Counted from the stretch's first letter, positions 1 through 5,468 are shown. The stretch is DNA of 6,693 nucleotides from an uncultured Collinsella sp. (GCA_934617135.1 CAKTUC010000064.1:1-6693); one strand, 5' to 3'. Made by a program: numbers and translations. Notes: generated by a model from the sequence alone, not told the origin.

Positions 1-79
1 TGTTTGCTGCTCTACAGTCCTGGCTCGCACGAAGAGCACATTAAGTGCTCTTCGGCTCGTGCGGAACTCGCGACAAACA
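1..79. repeat. Palindromic hairpin element 1
   Basis: This is an imperfect palindrome. The core stem is GAAGAGCAC (31-39) with GTGCTCTTC (45-53) around the loop ATTAA. An outer five-pair stem joins CGCAC (26-30) to GTGCG (59-63), leaving a five-base bulge on the 3' arm only. A weak outermost pairing joins TGTTTG (1-6) to CAAACA (74-79). The reverse complement of the element at 196-305 matches it closely, including the asymmetric bulge, so the two are inverted copies. The left end lies at the window edge and may continue outside. There is no T-tract, so it is not a classic intrinsic terminator. The function is unknown. Confidence 0.7.
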
Positions 80-191
80 CAACCAAGCCCCACCGGGCAA
101 CCTACCAACCAGATTCTTTTCAGCCCAGGCCCCTGTGTACCGCGCGTCGAAGATCTTCAAATTCAAACTGTCTGACAATCGATTCTTATAG
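45..191 (+). pseudogene. Possible C-terminal remnant of a glycosyltransferase-like gene
   Basis: This plus-strand frame is open from just after a stop codon at 42-44 (inside hairpin element 1) to the TAG at 189-191. Its last part reads VYRASKIFKFKLSDNRFL, which resembles the end of the convergent glycosyltransferase at 338-1369, YHLASKIFKFN. The alanine and serine codons just before the shared stretch differ only at synonymous third positions (GCG TCG against GCC TCA), as expected if both were once coding. No start codon with a Shine-Dalgarno site is visible, and the rest of the frame is unrecognised. I infer a decayed paralogue tail, or the tail of a gene truncated to the left of the window. 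It could also be a non-coding inverted duplication of the neighbour's 3' end. Confidence 0.3.
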
Positions 192-358
192 CAGAGGCCC
201 CTTGGCCTTTAGTTTGATACAAGTTCCGCACGAGCCGGAAAGCACTTAATGTGCTTTCCGTGCGAGCAGGACTGTTCGCAGTAGCAAACTAAAGGCCAAG
301 GGGCCCAGTCAACCTATCAGCAGCGATTACTCAGCAGCTAGTTGAATTTGAAGATCTT
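150..358. repeat. Nested long inverted repeat across the glycosyltransferase 3' end
   Basis: The perfect 17-base arms are AAGATCTTCAAATTCAA (150-166) and its reverse complement at 342-358. The right arm encodes the last residues of the glycosyltransferase. Between the arms, left and right sequences keep partial similarity in inverted orientation (shared AATCG, ATAG and GGCCCC blocks) up to the perfect 21-base arms at 196-216 and 285-305. The whole stretch is therefore an approximate 209-base inverted repeat with small insertions on the right side. It may have arisen by inverted duplication of a gene end plus its downstream hairpin. Confidence 0.65.
196..305. repeat. Palindromic hairpin element 2, with perfect 21-base outer arms
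   Basis: The outer arms at 196-216 and 285-305 are perfectly complementary (starting GGCCCCTTGGCC). Inside lies a second hairpin: GGAAAGCAC (237-245) pairs with GTGCTTTCC (251-259) around TTAAT, extended by CGCAC (227-231) with GTGCG (260-264) and a five-base bulge on the 5' arm. It is an inverted relative of the element at 1-79. It lies just past the stop of the minus-strand glycosyltransferase. Because it is symmetric it would fold in transcripts from either strand. It could terminate or protect convergent transcripts, although no T-tract follows. A non-autonomous repeat is the alternative. Confidence 0.75.
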
Positions 359-1369
359 TGAGGCAAGATGGTATAGGCCGAGTGTGGTTTTGTCTCCGGC
401 CCGTCCATGCAGGTTGGTAAAGAATCCAACCACGCCGTAGCGAGCGCGACGATACATGCGCTCGTCGTACTCCTTCAGGTCCTTCCACAGCGTCTTCAGG
501 CGCTCATCGGCACAATCTTCCTCGGAAAGCTTGGTGAGCACCGAGCAAATCGCCATCATCATGGTGAAGTAGCCCATCATGTACGAACGCAGACGCGAAG
601 ACTCAACGTCCTGGTACAGGTGGAACGATTCCATCATGATACGCGTTACGCGGAACTGCTGACCCAGGCGCTTGACCATCGTGGCCTCATTGACGCTCTG
701 GCCCTCGCGACCGATAAAGTAGCGATAGAGGTCGATGTCGGCGTAGTACATGGTCTTGCAGCGCGGCAGCGGTACGTATGCGTAGATATTATCTACGTAG
801 AACGTGTGCGCCGGCATAGGCAGATTGGACTCGCGCAGTACGTCGGTGCGATAGCACAGGCTGTGCATAAGCAGGTTCTGATCGGGACGGAAGTGCCCGA
901 TCTGGTCCCAAGAGAAAATCTTTTTGCGCGGCAGGGCAAACTTGTAGCCAATAGCGGTATGTGTGCCCTCGTAAACCTTCTCGTACACGTAGTTCGAGAT
1001 AAACAGGTCGACGCGCTGGTCGCGCTCCTCAAAGCCACGCAGAATCGACAGCATAGTCGAAAGCGCCGCACCGTCGAGCCAGTCGTCCGAGTCAACGACC
1101 TTGTAATAGGTGCCCTGTGCCTCGCGCAGGCCCGAGAGGACGGCGATACCGTGGCCGCCATTCTCCTGGTGCACCGCGCGGATGATTCCGGGATATCGGG
1201 CCTCCCACTCGTCGGCCTTGGCGGCCGTCTCGTCCTTGGAGCCGTCGTCCACCACGATAATCTCGATATCGGTGGCGTAATTGCTCCCCTCCAAGATGGA
1301 GGTGATGCAATGGTCCATGTCCTTGGCGGCGTTATACGAGGGAATACCGAATGTTATGACTTTATGCAT
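338..1369 (-). CDS. Family 2 glycosyltransferase
   Basis: This gene encodes a cytoplasmic or membrane-associated GT-A fold enzyme that would transfer a sugar from a nucleotide donor to a glycan. Counting from the chosen start, the protein has 343 residues. It opens with the family strand (ITFGIPSYNAAKDM), followed by the nucleotide-binding VVDDGS near 39-44, GGHGIAVLSGL near 71-81, and the metal-binding DSDDW near 93-97. A YVDN motif near 191-194 may hold the catalytic-base region. The C-terminal third is helical in character, with a hydrophobic run near 265-278. I prefer the ATG at 1367-1369 because GT2 proteins usually begin right at this strand. An in-frame ATG at 1385-1387 adds six residues, and neither has a clear Shine-Dalgarno site. 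The start overlaps the glf stop by eight bases, suggesting translational coupling. The glf neighbour hints at galactofuranose transfer, but the sugar is not shown by the sequence. Confidence 0.9.
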   Translation of the reverse strand: MHKVITFGIPSYNAAKDMDHCITSILEGSNYATDIEIIVVDDGSKDETAAKADEWEARYPGIIRAVHQENGGHGIAVLSGLREAQGTYYKVVDSDDWLDGAALSTMLSILRGFEERDQRVDLFISNYVYEKVYEGTHTAIGYKFALPRKKIFSWDQIGHFRPDQNLLMHSLCYRTDVLRESNLPMPAHTFYVDNIYAYVPLPRCKTMYYADIDLYRYFIGREGQSVNEATMVKRLGQQFRVTRIMMESFHLYQDVESSRLRSYMMGYFTMMMAICSVLTKLSEEDCADERLKTLWKDLKEYDERMYRRARYGVVGFFTNLHGRAGDKTTLGLYHLASKIFKFN

Positions 1370-2564
1370 GGCAGGCGATAATCTCATCCGAAAGATCGAG
1401 GGCAGAATTGGTCACGGCATCCATATCGTAGTAACGATACTCGGCCAGACGACCCACCGGGTGGAAGTTCGTCAGGTTCTGGACACGCTCAAGATAGCGC
1501 TCGTAGAGCTCACGGTTCTCGGGCTCCAGGATAGCGTAGTACGGCGTCTCGCCCGAGCCGGGCGTATAGGCCTTGGAGTACTCCTTCATGATGGTGGTCT
1601 TGCCGGGCAAAACCTGACCGGTCATGTTCTTGAACTCGGTGATGCGCGTATAGTCCTCGCTCGTGGTGTAGTTGACGGTGCCCACGGGCTGGAACTGGTC
1701 CATATCGAGCGTCTCGAACTTCATATCGAGCGTGCGGTACGGCAGCGCGCCCAGGTCAAGGTTGAACAGCTCGTCGAGTGGACCAGTGTAGACGATCTCG
1801 CCACCATAGACCTTGCCGTCGATCTTGACGGTGGTCTCGTCGATTTCAAAGAGGTCACGGGCGTCTACGTCACAGAATACGTCGATCAGATCGTGATCGA
1901 GCATATGCTCGAACAGCGCGGTGTAGCCGTCCTGCGGCATACCCTGGAAAGGAGCCTGCGGGAAATAGCGATCGTCATCGCCCACAAAGACGGGAACACG
2001 GCCGGTGATCGAGGGGTCGATCTGGTCGGGCGTCTGGCCCCACTGCTTCATGGTGTAATGCAAAAAGACGTTCTCATAGACATAATCGGCGACCTCGGCT
2101 AGATCCGGGTCGTTCTTCTTGCGCAGCTCCATAATGGGCACCTTGACGTCCTTGCCAAAGGTCTCCACGAGCTTTTGGTACAGTTCCTCGCCGCGCTCAT
2201 CGCCAAAGGCAAGCTTAAGGCTCGCATGGTTAAAGGGCACGGGCATAAGGGTACCGTTGATGTTGGCGAGCACCTTGTGCTGGTAGTCCGTCCACTTGGT
2301 AAAGCGCGACAGGAAGTTATGGACGCGCTCGTTAAAAGTGTGATAGATGTGCGGACCGTACTCGTGGACCAGGATTCCGGCCTCGTCAGTGCAGTCGAAG
2401 GCATTACCCGCGATGTGGCCGCGACGCTCCAAAACGGCAACACGATAGCCGATGGTTTCGGCAAGACGGCGGGCGCAAACGGCACCGGCATAACCGGCGC
2501 CGACGACGATCATGTCATACGCACCGGCATTAAAGCCTTCAGGCAGGCCTGAGGTAATCTGCAT
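1362..2564 (-). CDS. glf: UDP-galactopyranose mutase
   Basis: This flavoenzyme interconverts UDP-galactopyranose and UDP-galactofuranose, the donor for galactofuranose in cell-surface glycans. It acts in the cytoplasm with reduced FAD. The 400 residues show an N-terminal FAD-binding site (IVVGAGYAGAVCARRL, about 19-34), IAGNAFD (about 51-57), YGPHIYHT (about 69-76), HYTMKQWGQ (about 169-177), GRVPVF with Arg189, DDDRYFPQAPFQGMPQDGY (about 196-214), the substrate-region YTRITE with Arg307, PYYAI (about 341-345), and the C-terminal GRLAEYRYYDMD (about 371-382). These fit the conserved aromatic and arginine residues of bacterial Glf. The start is supported by AAGGAG at 2570-2575, five bases upstream. 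About 15 residues precede the usual family start. The downstream glycosyltransferase overlaps it, so the two form an operon. Confidence 0.97.
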   Translation of the reverse strand: MQITSGLPEGFNAGAYDMIVVGAGYAGAVCARRLAETIGYRVAVLERRGHIAGNAFDCTDEAGILVHEYGPHIYHTFNERVHNFLSRFTKWTDYQHKVLANINGTLMPVPFNHASLKLAFGDERGEELYQKLVETFGKDVKVPIMELRKKNDPDLAEVADYVYENVFLHYTMKQWGQTPDQIDPSITGRVPVFVGDDDRYFPQAPFQGMPQDGYTALFEHMLDHDLIDVFCDVDARDLFEIDETTVKIDGKVYGGEIVYTGPLDELFNLDLGALPYRTLDMKFETLDMDQFQPVGTVNYTTSEDYTRITEFKNMTGQVLPGKTTIMKEYSKAYTPGSGETPYYAILEPENRELYERYLERVQNLTNFHPVGRLAEYRYYDMDAVTNSALDLSDEIIACHA

Positions 2565-2569
2565 CGATA

Positions 2570-2575
2570 CTCCTT
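2570..2575 (-). promoter_or_regulatory. Shine-Dalgarno site of glf
   Basis: AAGGAG on the minus strand lies five bases before the ATG at 2562-2564. It decides the start in favour of the longer form over the internal Met18 next to the FAD motif. Confidence 0.8.
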
Positions 2576-2643
2576 GTCAAAAGCCACACGCTTTTTAACT
2601 GGGCTTTTTCTCGAACATACGTCGAGACATTTTTATCAGAGCG

Positions 2644-2649
2644 ATTATA
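2644..2649 (-). promoter_or_regulatory. Candidate -10 box for the glf operon
   Basis: A perfect TATAAT reads on the minus strand about 80 bases upstream of the glf start. No good -35 hexamer stands 16-18 bases upstream (CTCATT at 17). The expected transcription start near 2637 would leave a leader of about 70 bases. It lies in an AT-richer gap between divergent genes, which supports a promoter, but the weak -35 keeps this tentative. Confidence 0.45.
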
Positions 2650-2663
2650 GCGCTAATGCGTCC

Positions 2664-2669
2664 TATAAT
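2664..2669 (+). promoter_or_regulatory. Candidate -10 box for pta
   Basis: A perfect TATAAT reads on the plus strand about 130 bases upstream of the pta start. The -35 position is poor (GCGATT at 17 bases) and overlaps the minus-strand -10 box at 2644-2649. Transcription would begin near 2676 and run through the hairpin at 2722-2744 before reaching pta. Confidence 0.45.
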
Positions 2670-2721
2670 GAGCTTGCCACACAAGGAAAGCTCAAGCACC
2701 GCGGCGAACATAATTGAAAGG

Positions 2722-2744
2722 TAAACCCGCTAGCAGCGGGTTTA
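2722..2744 (+). terminator. Hairpin in the pta leader, possible attenuator or terminator
   Basis: TAAACCCGCT (2722-2731) and AGCGGGTTTA (2735-2744) form a perfect ten-pair stem with a three-base loop, followed by TTCGTG. The stem ends in TTTA with only a short U-rich tail, so termination would be partial at best. It lies between the candidate promoter and the pta ribosome site. It may attenuate pta, stabilise the leader, or end a short RNA of about 70 bases. These roles are inference; the stem itself is certain. Confidence 0.5.
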
Positions 2745-2786
2745 TTCGTGTACAGCCGAGGGCCTGGAGCTTAGCAAAACGCTTGT

Positions 2787-2792
2787 AAGGAG
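2787..2792 (+). promoter_or_regulatory. Shine-Dalgarno site of pta
   Basis: AAGGAG lies four bases before the ATG at 2797-2799 and supports this start. Confidence 0.8.
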
Positions 2793-2796
2793 TAAC

Positions 2797-3777
2797 ATGA
2801 GCGATTTCCTAAACCGTATGAAGTCTGCCGCCAAGGCCGACCTTAAGACCATCGTCCTGCCCGAGGGCGAGGATCCGCGCACCATCGTCGCGGCCAACAA
2901 GATCATCGAGGAAGGCCTGGCCAACATCGTCATCCTGGGCGATCCCAACGAGATCAACGTTCCCGGCGCCACCGTCATCGACCCGCGCAACGCCGAGAAG
3001 CACGAGGAGTACGCGCAGAAGTTTGCCGAGCTCCGCGCCAAGAAGGGCGTTACCATCGAGCAGGCTCGCGCCCAGGTGATGGACGCCACCTACTTTGGCA
3101 CCATGATGGTCAAGATGGGCGACGCCGACGGCCTAGTCTCCGGCGCCTGCCACTCCACCGCCGACACCCTGCGTCCCGCGCTGCAGATCCTCAAGACCGC
3201 TCCGGGCACCAAGCTGGTCTCGGCCTTCTTCGTGATGTGCACCGACACCCCGCAGTTTGGCACCGACGGCACGCTGATCTTTGCCGACTGCGGCCTTAAC
3301 ATCAACCCGTCCTCTGACGAGCTCTCCGAGATCGCCATCGCCTCTGCCCACTCCTGGTCCACCTTCATGGGCAATGTTGAGCCGCACGTGGCCATGCTCT
3401 CCTACTCCACCATGGGCTCCGCTGGCGGCGAGGTCGCCAAGAAGGTCCAGGAGGCCGTGAAGTTCTGCCAGGAGAAGGCTCCCGAGCTCGCCATCGACGG
3501 CGACCTGCAGCTCGACGCCGCTATCGTCCCCACCGTCGCCCAGCTCAAGGCTCCCGGCTCCTCCGTTGCCGGTAAGGCCAACGTGCTCGTGTTCCCCGAC
3601 CTCGAGGCCGGCAACATCGGCTACAAGCTGGTCCAGCGCTTCGCCGGTGCCGACGCCTACGGCCCCATCCTGCAGGGCATTGCCAAGCCGGTCAACGACC
3701 TGTCGCGCGGCTGCTCTGCCGACGACATCGTGGGTGTCGTAGCCATCACCGCCGTCCAGGCTCAGATGGCTGAGTAG
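2797..3777 (+). CDS. pta: Phosphate acetyltransferase, short catalytic form
   Basis: Pta converts acetyl-CoA and phosphate to acetyl phosphate and CoA in the cytoplasm. With acetate kinase it forms the ATP-yielding acetate pathway of fermenting bacteria. The 326 residues match the short class, which has only the catalytic domain and lacks the N-terminal regulatory domains of the E. coli enzyme. Visible motifs include TIVLPEGEDPRT (18-29), SGACHSTADTLRPAL with Arg126 (115-129), FADCGLNINPSSDEL (162-176), VFPDLEAGNIGYKL (265-278) and the C-terminal NDLSRGCSADDIV (300-312). Ser303, Arg304 and Asp310 correspond by motif to catalytic residues Ser309, Arg310 and Asp316 of the Methanosarcina thermophila enzyme. 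It is convergent with ackA rather than in an operon with it. A phosphate butyryltransferase is a related alternative, but the motifs favour Pta. Confidence 0.95.
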   Translation: MSDFLNRMKSAAKADLKTIVLPEGEDPRTIVAANKIIEEGLANIVILGDPNEINVPGATVIDPRNAEKHEEYAQKFAELRAKKGVTIEQARAQVMDATYFGTMMVKMGDADGLVSGACHSTADTLRPALQILKTAPGTKLVSAFFVMCTDTPQFGTDGTLIFADCGLNINPSSDELSEIAIASAHSWSTFMGNVEPHVAMLSYSTMGSAGGEVAKKVQEAVKFCQEKAPELAIDGDLQLDAAIVPTVAQLKAPGSSVAGKANVLVFPDLEAGNIGYKLVQRFAGADAYGPILQGIAKPVNDLSRGCSADDIVGVVAITAVQAQMAE

Positions 3778-3792
3778 CGGACGTATCCCCTC

Positions 3793-3919
3793 GGGTCCCT
3801 ACAGGGTAAAGCTCTGAAAACGTCCTCGGACATGTCGGAAGCCCCCGCTGCGCACTTCGTGCGGCGGGGGCTTCCTCCGTCCTGCGGGATGTTTTCAGAG
3901 CTTTACCCTGCAGGGACCC
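3793..3919. repeat. Long inverted repeat with a nested GC-rich hairpin between pta and ackA
   Basis: The arms at 3793-3825 and 3887-3919 match over 31 of 33 positions. One of the two exceptions (G3822 with T3890) would still pair as G-U in a plus-strand RNA. Inside is a second hairpin, GGAAGCCCCCGC (3839-3850) with GCGGGGGCTTCC (3863-3874... arm ends near 3875), capped by GCAC-TTC-GTGC with a small bulge. Palindromic GACATGTC sits at 3829-3836. It begins 16 bases after the pta stop. No T-tract follows, so it is not a textbook terminator, but it could end or protect transcripts from both directions. A dispersed repeat is the alternative. Confidence 0.8.
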
Positions 3920-4067
3920 TACCGCTACATGGCATTCAGGGAATCTGGAGTGGACAGCGGCTTGGCTACGAGCTGGGGCTGAAAATCCGAATGATCGGGT
4001 GCCACTGCTGGAAGCGCGAGCGTTACTGGTGATGATAACTTTGGGATTGAGGTTTCCGCCCGGTAGC
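3920..4067. other. Unassigned intergenic stretch
   Basis: About 150 bases lie between the long hairpin and the ackA terminator. I see no gene here. Two short frames cross it, but one begins at TTG next to the terminator and the other at ATG inside the hairpin, both without a Shine-Dalgarno site. Codon use does not show the strong G/C third-position preference of the neighbouring genes. It could be a decayed gene or part of the repeat unit. Confidence 0.4.
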
Positions 4068-4103
4068 AAAAAGGCCTCCGGAGCTATTGCTCTGGAGGCC
4101 TTT
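4068..4103 (-). terminator. Intrinsic terminator of ackA, possibly bidirectional
   Basis: GGCCTCCGGAGC (4073-4084) pairs with GCTCTGGAGGCC (4089-4100) across a TATT loop with one imperfect pair. On the minus strand the stem is followed by TTTTT (complement of 4068-4072), 26 bases past the ackA stop. On the plus strand it is followed by TTTCGTT, so it may also stop plus-strand readthrough from pta. Confidence 0.85.
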
Positions 4104-4125
4104 CGTTCAATTGCAAACAGGCGCG

Positions 4126-5304
4126 TTAGTTGTTCTTAGTAAGGCGCTCGACGTCGTGGGCGATCATGTATTCCTCGTCGGTGGGGATGACCATGACCGT
4201 GACGGAAGAGCCGGCGGCGCTGATGACCTGCGGACCGTTGCCCACGGCCTCGCGGTTCTTGTTGTTGTCGATGCGCACGCCCAGCCACTCAAAGCAGTCG
4301 CAGAAGGCCTTGCGGATCGACCAGTCATTCTCGCCGATGCCGGCGGTAAAGGTAATGGTGTCCACGCCCGCCATGGAGGCAATCATGGAACCGGCCTGCT
4401 GCATGGCCTTGTATGCAAACATATCGAAGGCGAGCAGGCAGCGCTCGTCACCCTCAGAGGCGCGCGTACGGATGTCGCGGGCATCGTTGGAGATACCCGA
4501 GATGGCAAGCAGACCGGACTGCTTGTTCATCATGTCATCGACTTCCTGGTAGCTGTAGCCACCCTCGCGCTGCAGGTAGCACACGGTAGCCGGGTCGATG
4601 GAGCCGCAGCGGGTACCCATCATCAGGCCGTCAAGCGGCGTGAGGCCCATCGTGGTATCGCGGCACACACCGTCCTCGATAGCGGCAAGCGAGGCGCCGT
4701 TGCCCAAATGGCACGAGAGCAGGCGGTGGCAGCGCGAGCCCAGGATTTCTTTGGCCATCATCCACTCGTAGCGGTGGCTCGTACCGTGGGCGCCGTACTT
4801 GCGCACGTGGTACTTGTCGCACACGTCCTTGGGCAGGGCATAGGTGTAGGCGACCTCGGGCATGGTCATGTGGAACGAGGTGTCGAAGACGGCCACGTTG
4901 GGCAGTTCCGGATACTTCTCGCGGCAATATTCGATTGCCGCGGCCTCGCCGTAATTGTGCAGCGGGGCGAGCGGGGCCACCTCAAGGATCTTAGCCATGA
5001 CCTCATCGTCGACGACCGCGGAATCATCGAAGTGCCAGCCACCCTGAACGATACGGTGGCCGATGCCATCGATCGTAAAGTCGGTCTTCTCGAGCTCCTC
5101 GAGCACGCGCGCAATGGCGCAGCGATGATCGGGGAAGGGAATCTCCTCGGTCTGCTTGGCACCACCGTTCTCGGAGTGGCCAAAGATGCCCATTTCCGAG
5201 CCGATACGCTCGCAGTTACCCCTGGCGAAAACCTCGCGGGTATCGGTGTCCAAAAGCTGATATTTAAGGCTCGAGCTGCCGGCGTTGACAACAAGTACGT
5301 TCAT
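4126..5304 (-). CDS. ackA: Acetate kinase, canonical copy
   Basis: AckA converts acetyl phosphate and ADP to acetate and ATP. It has 392 residues, close to the family's usual 390-410. The N-terminal phosphate motif is complete (NAGSSSLK, with Asn7, Ser10, Ser12, Lys14). Arg84 in GHRIVQGGW, His116 in PLHN, Asp141 in FDTSFH, His173 in AHGTSHRY, Asn202 in HLGNGAS, Arg232 in GTRCG, the adenosine motif FTAGIGEN (319-326) and TDEE (375-378) match functional positions of the Methanosarcina thermophila enzyme. Departures include Ala172 where that enzyme has Phe179 of the acetate pocket, and Gln87 and Trp90 in the usual HRVVHGGE motif. AAGGAG at 5309-5314, four bases upstream, sets the start. It lies 164 bases downstream of a paralogue (about 58% identical by hand count) behind a probable terminator, so separate transcription is likely. 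Confidence 0.96.
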   Translation of the reverse strand: MNVLVVNAGSSSLKYQLLDTDTREVFARGNCERIGSEMGIFGHSENGGAKQTEEIPFPDHRCAIARVLEELEKTDFTIDGIGHRIVQGGWHFDDSAVVDDEVMAKILEVAPLAPLHNYGEAAAIEYCREKYPELPNVAVFDTSFHMTMPEVAYTYALPKDVCDKYHVRKYGAHGTSHRYEWMMAKEILGSRCHRLLSCHLGNGASLAAIEDGVCRDTTMGLTPLDGLMMGTRCGSIDPATVCYLQREGGYSYQEVDDMMNKQSGLLAISGISNDARDIRTRASEGDERCLLAFDMFAYKAMQQAGSMIASMAGVDTITFTAGIGENDWSIRKAFCDCFEWLGVRIDNNKNREAVGNGPQVISAAGSSVTVMVIPTDEEYMIAHDVERLTKNN

Positions 5305-5308
5305 GAGA

Positions 5309-5314
5309 CTCCTT
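5309..5314 (-). promoter_or_regulatory. Shine-Dalgarno site of the downstream ackA
   Basis: AAGGAG on the minus strand lies four bases before the ATG at 5302-5304. Confidence 0.8.
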
Positions 5315-5324
5315 CGTGATTACA

Positions 5325-5356
5325 GTACGGTCGGCAAACCTATAAGGCGGCCGTAC
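5325..5356 (-). promoter_or_regulatory. Inverted repeat upstream of the downstream ackA
   Basis: GTACGG (5325-5330) and CCGTAC (5351-5356) form a perfect six-base inverted repeat. Partial pairing continues inward, with nine of eleven positions matching. It lies 20 bases before the ackA start and encloses TTATAG on the minus strand, a weak -10 candidate. It could be an operator over the promoter of this copy, or a leader hairpin that affects translation. No known regulator site is recognised. Confidence 0.4.
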
Positions 5357-5417
5357 CCTTAATAAGAAGTTATCAGAATCCAATAAATATCTATTAAACT
5401 CTTCGCCCAAAGCGCAT

Positions 5418-5454
5418 AAAAGGGGGCTGAACGGCACAAGGCCATCCAGTCCCC
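5418..5454 (-). terminator. Probable intrinsic terminator after the first acetate kinase gene
   Basis: On the minus strand GGGG (complement of 5451-5454), CTG and GGC blocks pair with GCC, CAG and CCCC across a short loop, with an unpaired three-by-three step and one mismatch. TTTTAT follows (complement of 5416-5421). It lies about 15 bases past the stop of the gene at 5469-6647. It should reduce readthrough into the second acetate kinase gene. Confidence 0.65.
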
Positions 5455-5468
5455 TCCCCTTGCATCAA

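Noticed and set aside
4..249. Plus-strand reading frame of 81 codons through both hairpins
   Set aside because: It runs through palindromic repeats, has no Shine-Dalgarno site and no recognisable motif, and a different frame gives the peptide that resembles the glycosyltransferase tail.
1..306. Insertion sequence or small transposon bounded by the inverted elements
   Set aside because: No transposase fragment or target-site duplication is visible, and each element is itself a palindrome, so simple terminal inverted repeats are not supported.
1..358. CRISPR array
   Set aside because: The repeats are two, inverted and palindromic, not regularly spaced direct repeats, and no cas gene is present.
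407..2552. Long plus-strand frames opposite the glycosyltransferase and glf
   Set aside because: These too are antisense shadows; the minus-strand proteins carry complete family motifs.
2668..2724. Possible 18-residue leader peptide before pta, ending at the hairpin
   Set aside because: Its ATG overlaps the TATAAT box and lies upstream of the expected transcription start, so it would not be in the transcript.
3832..4032. Plus-strand frame of 66 codons starting inside the long hairpin
   Set aside because: It has no ribosome site. Its peptide resembles part of the opposite-strand frame only because the hairpin is palindromic.
3746..4069. Minus-strand frame of 107 codons between pta and ackA
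   Set aside because: It starts at TTG right after the ackA terminator T-tract without a ribosome site, crosses the long hairpin and overlaps the end of pta.
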